Of a DNA stretch of 7,326 bases, positions 1 to 5,888 are shown piece after piece; the first letter of the stretch is position 1, and every line of letters begins with the position of its first letter. The notes under the pieces are model-generated. The model did no database searches and was not told where the DNA came from. It was given only the letters and a program-made list of their open reading frames with translations. The stretch covers positions 1 to 7,326 of the forward strand of contig CAIXUF010000676.1 in assembly GCA_903922535.1 (NCBI GenBank). Direction: 5' to 3'. A program made the translations under genes and the position numbers. The DNA comes from Candidatus Hydrogenedentota bacterium (lineage in GTDB: Bacteria > Hydrogenedentota > Hydrogenedentia > Hydrogenedentiales > CAITNO01).

Positions 1-393
1 AATCTCGCGAACGGCCGTTTCCGGCGCGTCCGACGCATGAATCAAGTTCTTCTGCTGGCTCAGGCCAAAATCACCGCGAATGGTGCCCACGTCCGCGTTG
101 ACGCAGTTCGTGGCGCCGTTCATCTTGCGCACCTGCGCCACGGCATCCTTGCCCTGCCACACCATCTGGACCGTCGGCCCGGAGGTCACAAAGGCCACCA
201 GTTCCTCAAAAAACGGCTTGCCCGTGTGCTCTTCGTAATGCTTTTCGGCCACCGCACGGGTCAGCACCTGCATCTTCAACCCGGCCAGCTTGAGACCGCG
301 CCGCTCAAAGCGCGCGATGCATTCGCCAATCAGGCCGCGCCCGACGCCGTCGGGCTTTATCATGACAAAGGTGCGTTCCACAGTGGTTAACAT
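1..393 (-). CDS. ndk: Nucleoside diphosphate kinase (5' part; 3' end beyond window)
   Basis: This cytoplasmic enzyme moves the gamma phosphate between nucleoside tri- and diphosphates through a phosphohistidine, balancing NTP and dNTP pools. The minus strand encodes 131 codons before the window edge. Seen: the start motif [11 protein letters not shown] (Lys13), the [11 protein letters not shown] segment (residues 52-62), [11 protein letters not shown] (71-81), the [12 protein letters not shown] segment (93-110), and the active-site box NLIHASD with catalytic His119. All hallmark residues are present. The family is usually about 135-150 residues, so only a short C-terminal tail is missing. The start is uncertain: ATG at 393 has AGG directly against it, which is too close for a good ribosome site. 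GTG at 381 would match the usual 'M-ERTF' family start, with AGGA 11 nt upstream. The gene is divergent from the GH172 gene and appears to have its own promoter. Identification is firm. Confidence 0.95.
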   Translation of the reverse strand, partial: MLTTVERTFVMIKPDGVGRGLIGECIARFERRGLKLAGLKMQVLTRAVAEKHYEEHTGKPFFEELVAFVTSGPTVQMVWQGKDAVAQVRKMNGATNCVNADVGTIRGDFGLSQQKNLIHASDAPETAVREI

Positions 394-519
394 CCTGATT
401 TCGCCGCCCCGGACACAAAAGACGCCCTTACCCGTCGACGGACACACCTTATGCTCCGACAACGGGTTGGATGCCGGTTCTTCTGAACCGACCGTTCATC
501 TCCGGGGATGCGGCCCGCT

Positions 520-549
520 AGCATAGCAAATTTCGGCCTCCCGCCGCAA
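520..549 (-). promoter_or_regulatory. Possible sigma70-type promoter for ndk
   Basis: Reading the minus strand, TTGCGG (549-544) lies 18 bp before TATGCT (525-520). These match the TTGACA and TATAAT consensus at about four of six positions each. It would give a leader of roughly 120 nt before ndk. That leader contains a perfect 6-bp hairpin, CGGTTC/GAACCG with a 4-nt loop, at 475-490. This is a consensus match by eye only; nothing better was seen between 394 and 560. Confidence 0.28.
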
Positions 550-623
550 CCGGAAGCGACCAACGCCGAGACACTCCGGAAAAAAGGGCGGGAATTATGG
601 GAACCGACGGGCGCATGCCTTCT

Positions 624-699
624 ATTGATTGCGTGCAGCCATGCCGCCGGGCCATGGCCCCGGCGAGAAAAAAGCGGTGGCATGGCCACCGCAGTCAAT
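624..699. repeat. Imperfect 76-bp inverted repeat with a nested 12-bp palindrome
   Basis: Outer arms ATTGATTGCG (624-633) and CGCAGTCAAT (690-699) pair over 10 bp with one G-T. Inner arms GCCATGCCGCC (638-648) and GGTGGCATGGC (676-686) pair over 11 bp, also with one G-T. Unpaired 4-nt and 3-nt steps separate the arms. The central part contains the perfect palindrome GGGCCATGGCCC (649-660). The element lies in the intergenic region between the divergent ndk and GH172 genes. Its right half can alternatively fold as the minus-strand terminator hairpin listed separately. It could be a small palindromic repeat, a MITE-like remnant or a regulatory structure. No target-site duplication was recognised. 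Confidence 0.5.
668..692 (-). terminator. Intrinsic terminator on the minus strand
   Basis: Positions 674-692 form a perfect 8-bp G+C-rich hairpin, GCGGTGGC/GCCACCGC around a 3-nt loop. Read on the minus strand it is followed at once by six T residues (673-668, seen as AAAAAA on the plus strand). On the plus strand no T-tract follows, so it should act leftward only. No coding gene that it would terminate is recognised on the minus strand to its right. It may therefore end a short or antisense transcript arising upstream of the GH172 gene, or it may insulate ndk. The geometry is good; the biological role is unknown. Confidence 0.5.
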
Positions 700-727
700 A
701 AAAAGGCGCCCCGGTATCCGACCCAAG

Positions 728-757
728 TTGAACCTTTCGGGTGGTTCCTGATAGAAC
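728..757 (+). promoter_or_regulatory. Possible promoter for the GH172 gene
   Basis: TTGAAC (728-733) is followed after 18 bp by TAGAAC (752-757). The latter is preceded by TGA (749-751), giving an extended -10 of the TGn type. Between and overlapping the boxes lies the dyad GAACC (730-734) / GGTTC (743-747), which could be a binding site. The expected leader is about 50 nt. Consensus agreement is about four of six in each box. Confidence 0.33.
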
Positions 758-788
758 GGGGAACATAGGCCTGCGCCGGGAAATGACA

Positions 789-805
789 CCGGCCCGGGCC
801 GGAGG
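789..805 (+). promoter_or_regulatory. Ribosome binding site overlapped by a 14-bp palindrome
   Basis: GGAGG at 801-805 lies 9 nt before ATG 815 and fixes that codon as the original start of the GH172 gene. This is important because an amber codon follows 39 codons later. The perfect palindrome CCGGCCCGGGCCGG occupies 789-802 and shares the first two bases of the Shine-Dalgarno sequence. As RNA it could form a 5-bp hairpin with a 4-nt loop abutting the site and modestly limit ribosome access. Confidence 0.6.
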
Positions 806-814
806 GTTCTAACC

Positions 815-1882
815 ATGTTTGACGGACTGAATATGTCTTTGGGTACTCTTTCGCTGCTGTCGCGGGCGCAGAGCCGCTCGATTTCGCCGGAGAATTTCAC
901 CGGTGCCAAGGGGGCCGGAGGCATGGCCACCTAGGGCACCGGCGCGGAATGCGCGCGGGACCTGGGCCGGGGATGGAAGATTTCCCCCTCGGTGCGGATT
1001 GGACCGGGACAAACCTTTGAAATGGCCGACATCACCGGGCCGGGCGCGATACAACAGATTTGGATGACGCCCACGGGCGTCTGGCGGCAGACCATCCTCC
1101 GTTTCTACTGGGACGGCGAGGAAGGGGCCAGCGTGGAGTGTCCCGTCGGCGACTTTTTCGGCATGGGCTGGGGCGAGTACGCGCACCTGAATTCGCTTCC
1201 GGTGTGCGTGAATCCGGGCAGTGCCTTTAACTGTTACTGGGAAATGCCCTTCCGAAAGCACTGCCGTATCACGGTGGAAAATCTCGCCGCCGAGTCGATG
1301 GTGCTCTATTACCAGGTCAACTACACGCTCACCGACATCCCGGACGATGCGGGCTATTTCCATGCCCAGTGGCGGCGCAGCAACCCGCTGAAGCAGGGGG
1401 AGCTGCATACGCTGCTCGACGGGGTGCAGGGCCAGGGGCATTATGTGGGCACCTATCTGGCGTGGCAGGTGAACAACACGGGCTGGTGGGGCGAGGGCGA
1501 GATTAAATTCTACCTGGACGGGGACGAATGGCCGACCATCTGCGGCACGGGCACGGAGGACTATTTCTGCGGTTCATACAACTTCGATCGCGACGGCCAG
1601 TACACCGTATTCAGCACGGCGTATTCGGGATTGCACCAGGTCATCAAGCCCGACGGCGCTTACAAGTCGCAGCAGCGTTTCGGGATGTACCGCTGGCATA
1701 TAATGGACCCGGTGCGTTTCCAGCAGGATCTGCGGGTGACCATTCAGGCGCTCGGCTGGCGCAGCGGCGGCCGCTATCTGCCTTTGCAGGACGACATTGC
1801 CTCGACGGTCTTCTGGTACCAGCGGGAACCCCACACCCCGTTTCCGGCACTGCCCGGGAAGGACGGGCTCGAAGTAATCTAG
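815..1882 (+). pseudogene. DUF2961/GH172 family protein interrupted by an in-frame amber codon
   Basis: The frame from ATG 815 encodes 355 codons with one internal stop, TAG at 932-934 (codon 40). It follows GGMAT and precedes GTGAECARDLG. From memory of the family this position is normally Glu, and GAG to TAG is a single change. Everything else looks intact: SISPENFTG (residues 22-30), PGAIQQIWMTPTG (76-88), ECPVGDFF (108-115), WWGEGEIKF (224-232), GTGTEDYF (244-251), and the usual C-terminus LPLQDDIAS...LEVI. Glu227 and Glu248 are 21 residues apart, matching the spacing I recall for the catalytic pair of the characterised GH172 alpha-fructofuranosidase. The family acts on fructofuranose or D-arabinofuranose sugars. 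The remaining open frame could restart at GTG 992 without a good ribosome site, losing 59 residues of the fold. It may be a recent pseudogene, a readthrough case or a base error. Confidence 0.85.
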
Positions 1883-1885
1883 ACG

Positions 1886-1918
1886 CTTCATCCCGCCATC
1901 GCGGGAATGACGGTGAAG
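1886..1918. repeat. REP-like hairpin between the GH172 and TMTC-like genes
   Basis: TCCCGC (1891-1896) and GCGGGA (1901-1906) form a perfect 6-bp stem with a CATC loop. The outer bases CTTCA (1886-1890) and TGAAG (1914-1918) are also complementary. The core resembles the 'TCATTCCCGC...GCGGGAATGA' palindromes dispersed in many bacterial genomes. No T-tract follows, so a terminator role is unlikely. Only one copy is present in the window. Confidence 0.4.
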
Positions 1919-1956
1919 TAACGGCGTGACTTGTTGTTTCAGGAGGACGGACCGGC

Positions 1957-3804
1957 ATGAAGACAGGCGGCAAAGGGAATGCACAGCCCCCGGCAATCTT
2001 TACGACACGGATGGTTCCGCGCCGTGATCTTGCCGTGGCCGCCGTGCTGGCGGTTCTTGCCGTGCTCGTGTTCGGCCAGGTGGTCACCTTTCAGTTCCTC
2101 AGTTATGACGACGACCACATGATCACCGCGAACGCGGACGTGCAGAAGGGGCTGTCCGCGGCCGGGCTCCGGTGGGCGGCCACGGGTTTCAACTTCGGCA
2201 TCTGGATGCCGGTGACCAACCTCACGCACCTGGCCGATGTGAGCCTGTTCGGCAACGACCCGGCGGGGCACCACGCGGTCAACCTGCTTTGGCACCTGGC
2301 GACGGTTGCCGTCTGGTATCTGGCGCTGGTCGCGCTTACGGGCCGTCCCTGGGAAAGCGCGCTGGCCGTGCTGCTCTTTGCGCTGCATCCCATGCGGGCG
2401 GGGGTGGTTGCGTTTGTGTCCAGCCGCAAGGAACTCACCTGTGCTTTCTTCTTCGCGCTGACGGTCCTTCTTTATGCCCGGCACGCCGCGCGTCCCTCGG
2501 TTCCCCGGATGGCGGCGGTGACGGCCGCGGGGGCGCTTGCCATGATGGGAAAGCCCATGGCGGTGACACTGCCCGCGGCGCTGCTGCTGCTGGATGCGTG
2601 GCCGCTGGGCCGGTTCCAGACGGCCGGCATGCCACCCTGGAAGCGGGCGGTGCGGCTTCTGCCGGAGAAGGCGCCCCTGTTCCTGCTTTCCGCGGTTACC
2701 GCGGCGCTGGCCTATGTCGGACAGCGCAACCTGGGCGCAATCAGCATCAACCAGCGCCTCTATGGGGACACGCCGCACCTGCAGAACGCCACGGTCAGTT
2801 ATGCCCGCTACCTGTGGCACACGCTGTGTCCCGTACACCTCACCATCCATGAGCCGGTGCTTGGATCGAGCCTCACCACGGCCTGGTTTGTCTGTTCCGC
2901 CGCAATCCTCGCGGTGATCAGCGTGCTGGTGTTTCTGCTGTGGCGCCGGGGATATCCTGCCGTGGGGTGGTGCTGGTTCCTCGGCACCTTTGTGCCCGTG
3001 ATTGGCATTGTGGGTTTCGCCAACACCTCCATGGCGGACCGCTACTCCTACATCCCCCACATGGGTCTCTTCATGGCCGTCGCCTGGGGGATCTTCGCGT
3101 TCTCACGCGGGGCCGCTGCCCGGACCGCCCCGGCCCCTGCGCGAATGCCCAAAGGCGGCGGCGCACCAGGTCAGACCGCCCAGCCGCGCCCCAACCGCGT
3201 CGAACTGGCCTGCGCCGGCGTGCTGGTGCTGCTGACCGCCGCCACCGGTGTCTGGCAGACCTCGTACTGGCACGATTCCGAGCGGATCTTCACCCGCACC
3301 CTCTCCTTCATGCCGGACAACGCCATCGCCCACAACAGCCTCGCCACCGTGCTGCTGGAACGGGGACAGACAGAGGAGGCGCTCTCCCACATCCGCGAGG
3401 CGGTGCGCTGCGCGCCGAACGACCCCCTTTATCTCAAGAATCTCGGTTCCCTGCTGGCCCAGACAGGGAAGAGCGACGAGGCGATAAGACTGATGGCCGC
3501 CCGTGCGGACGACTTCGCCGACGACGCGCTTTACCAGATGAAATACGCGACGATCCTGTTCAAAAGCCGGGGCCCCGCAGAGGCGCTTCCCCGCTTCAAG
3601 CGCGCGAGGGACCTTTTCCCCGCGGAGTTTTCCCCCAGAAACAGTTACGCGGTGTGCCTCATTCATCTCAACCGCTTTGACGAGGCCCGCGCCGAGATTC
3701 AGCAGCTTCCCGAAACGGACGAAACCCGAAACCAGATCAAGAGCACGAAGCGGTTGCTGGCCGACACCGAATCCAAGATCAAAGGGTTGATGCCGGGTTC
3801 TTGA
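1957..3804 (+). CDS. TMTC-like membrane glycosyltransferase (GT-C fold, DUF1736) with C-terminal TPR repeats
   Basis: This 615-residue integral membrane protein has the architecture of TMTC O-mannosyltransferases and the many uncharacterised bacterial relatives. Seen: a first membrane segment (about residues 24-44), then the luminal/periplasmic acidic motif FLSYDDDHMITAN (47-59), typical of the lipid-phosphate-sugar-dependent GT-C catalytic loop. Next come LFGNDPAGHHAVN (97-109), LFALHP (140-145), SSRKEL (155-160), GKPMAVTLP (198-206), LLLDAWPLGR (210-219) and MADRYSYIPHMG (359-370), interspersed with hydrophobic helices. A Pro/Gly-rich linker (about 388-412) and one more membrane helix (about 416-432) lead to TPR-like repeats from about 452 to 585. 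Family knowledge suggests sugar transfer from a polyprenyl carrier to protein; donor and acceptor here are unknown. AGGAGG (1941-1946) lies 10 nt before the start. The gene is co-directional with the GH172 gene, 74 bp downstream of it. Confidence 0.85.
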   Translation: MKTGGKGNAQPPAIFTTRMVPRRDLAVAAVLAVLAVLVFGQVVTFQFLSYDDDHMITANADVQKGLSAAGLRWAATGFNFGIWMPVTNLTHLADVSLFGNDPAGHHAVNLLWHLATVAVWYLALVALTGRPWESALAVLLFALHPMRAGVVAFVSSRKELTCAFFFALTVLLYARHAARPSVPRMAAVTAAGALAMMGKPMAVTLPAALLLLDAWPLGRFQTAGMPPWKRAVRLLPEKAPLFLLSAVTAALAYVGQRNLGAISINQRLYGDTPHLQNATVSYARYLWHTLCPVHLTIHEPVLGSSLTTAWFVCSAAILAVISVLVFLLWRRGYPAVGWCWFLGTFVPVIGIVGFANTSMADRYSYIPHMGLFMAVAWGIFAFSRGAAARTAPAPARMPKGGGAPGQTAQPRPNRVELACAGVLVLLTAATGVWQTSYWHDSERIFTRTLSFMPDNAIAHNSLATVLLERGQTEEALSHIREAVRCAPNDPLYLKNLGSLLAQTGKSDEAIRLMAARADDFADDALYQMKYATILFKSRGPAEALPRFKRARDLFPAEFSPRNSYAVCLIHLNRFDEARAEIQQLPETDETRNQIKSTKRLLADTESKIKGLMPGS

Positions 3805-3871
3805 CGCCGGAAATGTCTTCGCAGAAAGTCCCGAAACGTCATTGGAGGAATTCTGTTTGTGTTTCACCAGG

Positions 3872-3967
3872 AACTGAACATGGATGCGCAGGATGTGCAG
3901 GATGAAGCGCCGGAGCGTCTTCTGCCCTGTCCGGTCTGCCCTGTTCATCCATGTCAAACATGTTTTT
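3872..3967. repeat. Mosaic of short repeats in the spacer before the Nudix gene
   Basis: The 206-bp spacer 3805-4010 contains three 9-bp tandem units beginning GGATG (3882-3908). It also has a duplicated TCTGCCCTGT (3921-3930 and 3935-3944) and a perfect inverted repeat ACATGGATG (3878-3886) / CATCCATGT (3946-3954). At its right end CATGT-CAA-ACATG (3950-3962) is followed by five T residues (3963-3967), a weak A+T-rich terminator candidate for the upstream TMTC-like gene. The GGATG-type units resemble short drifting 'CATCCTGT' repeats that I associate with intergenic DNA of planctomycete- and verrucomicrobia-like genomes; that association is from memory. Confidence 0.5.
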
Positions 3968-4010
3968 GCCATTCTGCTGTTTTTTCTTCGTGGCTTCAAG
4001 GTTCAAGAAG

Positions 4011-4466
4011 ATGAAGATTGATCACACTTGGTACTGCAAACCCTGCGGCATGCGCGAACGCCTGACGGCGGGCGGTGTGGTGGTGCGCCGCACGCCGGCG
4101 GGATTGATGGTGGCGCTGGCGCGCGAGGTCGAGATTGATGGCTGGGTGCTGCCCAAGGGCGGTGTCGAGCCGGGGGAGGACATCGATGCGGCCGCGCGGC
4201 GCGAGATTGAGGAGGAGGTTGGATTGAGCGCGCTGACAAAGCGCGGCGACCTGGCCGTGCTGGAACGGCTCGAATCAGCGCGCAAGTTCTGGTCGATCAT
4301 CCATTACGCGCTCTACGAGACGGATCAGGTTCACGGCGTTATCAAGGACTTGGAGCATCATCCCCACATGGACTGGTTCCCGTTGGATGAGCTCCCCGAC
4401 ATGTTCTGGCCCGATGAACAAGCGATGATCGAGCAGCACCGGGCGGCCATTCACGCGGCGTTTTGA
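4011..4466 (+). CDS. Nudix hydrolase
   Basis: This is a 151-residue cytoplasmic Nudix-fold enzyme. Such proteins cleave nucleoside diphosphates linked to another group, using divalent metal held by the Nudix box. The box is complete: G50, E56, then REIEEEVGL (64-72), matching GX5EX7REUXEEXGU exactly. The preceding GWVLPKGG (44-51) and the later WFPLDELPDMFWPDEQ (122-137) resemble relatives that act on diadenosine polyphosphates or diphosphoinositols, but the substrate cannot be read from sequence. The N-terminus has an unusual WYCKPCG with a CxxC pair (Cys9, Cys12). ATG 4011 is chosen because family members start shortly before the WY segment. The upstream in-frame ATG 3951 would add a 20-residue tail encoded by T-rich repeat DNA. 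The ribosome site is poor (AAGAAG abutting the ATG). The gene ends 26 bp from the convergent radical SAM gene. Confidence 0.88.
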   Translation: MKIDHTWYCKPCGMRERLTAGGVVVRRTPAGLMVALAREVEIDGWVLPKGGVEPGEDIDAAARREIEEEVGLSALTKRGDLAVLERLESARKFWSIIHYALYETDQVHGVIKDLEHHPHMDWFPLDELPDMFWPDEQAMIEQHRAAIHAAF

Positions 4467-4492
4467 CCGGGGATTCGTAACACGGACGACTC

Positions 4493-5650
4493 TCAGAAAC
4501 TAGACCGGTCCGTGCAGGTGCATTCGCTGCTGCCGCCTTTGTGATCTATGAAACAGCAGCCTGGGCACATCGCGAAGAGGTGTTTCTGGCAGGCCTTCCG
4601 GAATCCGCGCATGACCCCGTTGTTCCAGAGCTGCGCCAGGGACTGCCCGCGGACATTGCCCACCTTCACAATCCAGCAGGGATAGGCGTCGCCCTTGCGC
4701 CCGATAAAGAGCGTGTTCCACGCGTTGCGGCATTCGTAGTCCCGCAAATCGACCTGCGAATCGTAGTAGCGCACAAGGTCCGCGCGGGGCATGCGCGGCA
4801 GGCGCAGTTCGATGCCCGCCTCGCGCGCGGCGGTCTCCGTTTTGTCCAGCGCCCCGGCGAGCGCGGCCGGATCGATGCGCGGCCAGGCAATCTGGTCCGC
4901 GCGAAAGGTGCCGGGATCCGCCTCGCCCAGGCCGGGCAGGTCATGCTGCCGCGTTTCCGTGACCAGATTGAGCACCTCGCCGCCCGCGTCGGCCACCACC
5001 TTGGGCATCAGGTGCAGCACGTGCACGTTGTCCTTCTGGATGACCGTGGTCACGTGGATCATGGGGCAGCGTTTCCCCGCGCGGTCGCGGATGGCGCGCA
5101 GTGTGCGCATGCCCGCGATGGACCGATCAAAGGCACCCTCCATGTGCCGGATTTCGTCGTGCAGGCCGCCCGGCGCCTCCAGCGAGGTGCCGATGAAGTT
5201 GAGTCCCATACCGCCGATGCGCGCCGGCGCCAGGGCCACCACCCGCTCCGCCCGGTCCTGCGGCATCATGGTCGTGTTCGAGATGAAATGGGTGCGGGCC
5301 CTGCGCGATGCGTGCTCCAGCAGTTCCATAAAGTCTTTGCGCACAAAGGGTTCACCGCCGGTGAAGGTCACAAAACGGAACCGGCCCACCTGGTCGATGA
5401 CCCGGTGCCATTCGTCGGTGGTCAGTTCCCCTTCGGCCTGATCGTGCATGGGCGTGTTTTCGAGCCAGTCGATATACTGGCACATGCGGCAGCGCAGATT
5501 GCAGCGGCGGGTCACCTCGAAATAGTAGTGCCAGGCAGGGAAGGCGTATCCCGAACGGAACCACCGGTACGGCACCTCGCTGTACAGGCGCTGGGCCGTT
5601 TCGTACAGGCGGGAAATGCTGAGCCATCGGCTGTCGGCGCTGTCGGACAT
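4493..5650 (-). CDS. Radical SAM protein with SPASM-like C-terminal domain
   Basis: This 385-residue protein is expected to cleave S-adenosylmethionine with a [4Fe-4S] cluster and start radical chemistry. Seen: the cluster motif CNLRCRMC (Cys50, Cys54, Cys57), the TGGEP SAM-binding motif (97-101), then the TIM-barrel region to about 285. The C-terminal part has ECRNAW (306-311), a dG-aYPCW segment with Cys325, GNVRGQSLAQLWNN (331-344), Cys354 and CPGCC (362-366), laid out like an auxiliary-cluster SPASM domain. Two more cysteines close the protein (Cys377, Cys379). SPASM relatives modify peptides or enzymes, but no precursor peptide or partner gene is nearby, so the substrate is unknown. ATG 5650 is chosen because AGGAG sits 5 nt before it; in-frame ATGs at 5749 and 5683 lack such a site. 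The gene is convergent with the Nudix gene and divergent from greA. Confidence 0.88.
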   Translation of the reverse strand: MSDSADSRWLSISRLYETAQRLYSEVPYRWFRSGYAFPAWHYYFEVTRRCNLRCRMCQYIDWLENTPMHDQAEGELTTDEWHRVIDQVGRFRFVTFTGGEPFVRKDFMELLEHASRRARTHFISNTTMMPQDRAERVVALAPARIGGMGLNFIGTSLEAPGGLHDEIRHMEGAFDRSIAGMRTLRAIRDRAGKRCPMIHVTTVIQKDNVHVLHLMPKVVADAGGEVLNLVTETRQHDLPGLGEADPGTFRADQIAWPRIDPAALAGALDKTETAAREAGIELRLPRMPRADLVRYYDSQVDLRDYECRNAWNTLFIGRKGDAYPCWIVKVGNVRGQSLAQLWNNGVMRGFRKACQKHLFAMCPGCCFIDHKGGSSECTCTDRSSF

Positions 5651-5684
5651 GGGTTCTCCTGACGGAAGGGGGCTGCCTTTCATG

Positions 5685-5713
5685 ATTCTACCTTCCCGCA
5701 AGCCCAAAAGCAC
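5685..5713 (-). promoter_or_regulatory. Possible promoter for the radical SAM gene
   Basis: On the minus strand TAGAAT (5690-5685) matches the -10 consensus at five of six positions. The sequence 17 bp upstream (GTGCTT, 5713-5708) is a poor -35. Transcription would start about 28 nt before the chosen ATG 5650, leaving room for its AGGAG ribosome site. This fits the short start and not the longer upstream ones. Confidence 0.35.
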
Positions 5714-5730
5714 GTCCGCGAACAACCGTG

Positions 5731-5770
5731 GACGGGCACAGACGGACACGGACGGACACAGACAGGCAAA
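5731..5770. repeat. Four tandem 10-bp repeats (consensus GACGGACACA)
   Basis: Units GACGGGCACA, GACGGACACG, GACGGACACA and GACAGGCAAA lie head to tail with a strict 10-bp period. The two middle units are nearly identical and the outer ones have drifted. They sit in the divergent region between the radical SAM gene and greA, upstream of both promoters. A 10-bp period places each unit on about the same helix face, so a protein-binding role is possible. Slippage-derived low-complexity DNA is at least as likely. Confidence 0.7.
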
Positions 5771-5809
5771 CGCACGCCGGTATCAGCCGGGTTCGTGTAC
5801 GGTGCGGAG

Positions 5810-5839
5810 TTTCCCCGGACGGGCCGTTTCTGCTATACT
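5810..5839 (+). promoter_or_regulatory. Extended -10 promoter for greA
   Basis: TATACT at 5834-5839 matches the -10 consensus at five of six positions. It is preceded by TGC (5831-5833), an extended -10. The -35 region is weak (TTTCCC at 5810-5815, 18-bp spacing), as expected for extended -10 promoters. Transcription would start near 5846, only about 10 nt before the terminator hairpin in the greA leader. Confidence 0.55.
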
Positions 5840-5855
5840 GTCGGGGCATTGGGAT

Positions 5856-5888
5856 GCCGCCAGCACGGGGTGTGGCGGCCCTTTTTTT
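5856..5888 (+). terminator. Intrinsic terminator/attenuator in the greA leader
   Basis: The left arm GCCGCCA (5856-5862) and CAC (5864-5866) pair with GTG (5870-5872) and TGGCGGC (5873-5879). This gives 10 bp with one bulged G (5863) and a GGG loop. Seven T residues follow (5882-5888). The structure lies about 10 nt after the predicted transcription start and 25 nt before the greA ATG, on the greA strand. No gene reads into it from the left on this strand, because the left neighbour is divergent. It is therefore best explained as an attenuator of greA that releases a short leader RNA of about 40 nt. Confidence 0.72.

Noticed and set aside
394..814. Several short open frames on both strands in the ndk/GH172 intergenic region
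   Set aside because: None has a good ribosome site or a recognisable motif, and they overlap each other and the inverted repeats. Stop-poor G+C-rich DNA explains them.
932..934. Amber reassignment (TAG read as an amino acid throughout the genome)
   Set aside because: greA and the GH172 gene itself both end in TAG exactly at family-typical C-termini, which argues that TAG is a normal stop here. It was kept only as a thing to test.
1939..3060. Long open frame (373 codons) on the minus strand opposite the TMTC-like gene
   Set aside because: It is antisense to a gene with strong family motifs. The translation is low-complexity Arg/Gly/His-rich, as expected from a G+C-rich shadow frame.
3951..4010. 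N-terminal extension of the Nudix gene from ATG 3951
   Set aside because: It would add 20 residues, largely Phe/Cys, encoded by repeat and T-rich DNA with no ribosome site. Family members begin just before the WY segment at 4011.
4481..4514. CACGGAC/GTCCGTG dyad at the junction of the convergent Nudix and radical SAM genes as a shared terminator
   Set aside because: The loop is 20 nt, the stem is only 7 bp and neither strand has a T-tract. It also overlaps the radical SAM coding end, so it is weak evidence.
5651..5749. Longer starts for the radical SAM gene (ATG 5749 or 5683)
   Set aside because: Neither has a ribosome site. The extension from 5749 overlaps the 10-bp repeats and the probable promoter, whereas ATG 5650 has AGGAG at the proper distance.
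5731..5770. CRISPR array
   Set aside because: The units are contiguous 10-mers without spacers, and there are no cas genes.
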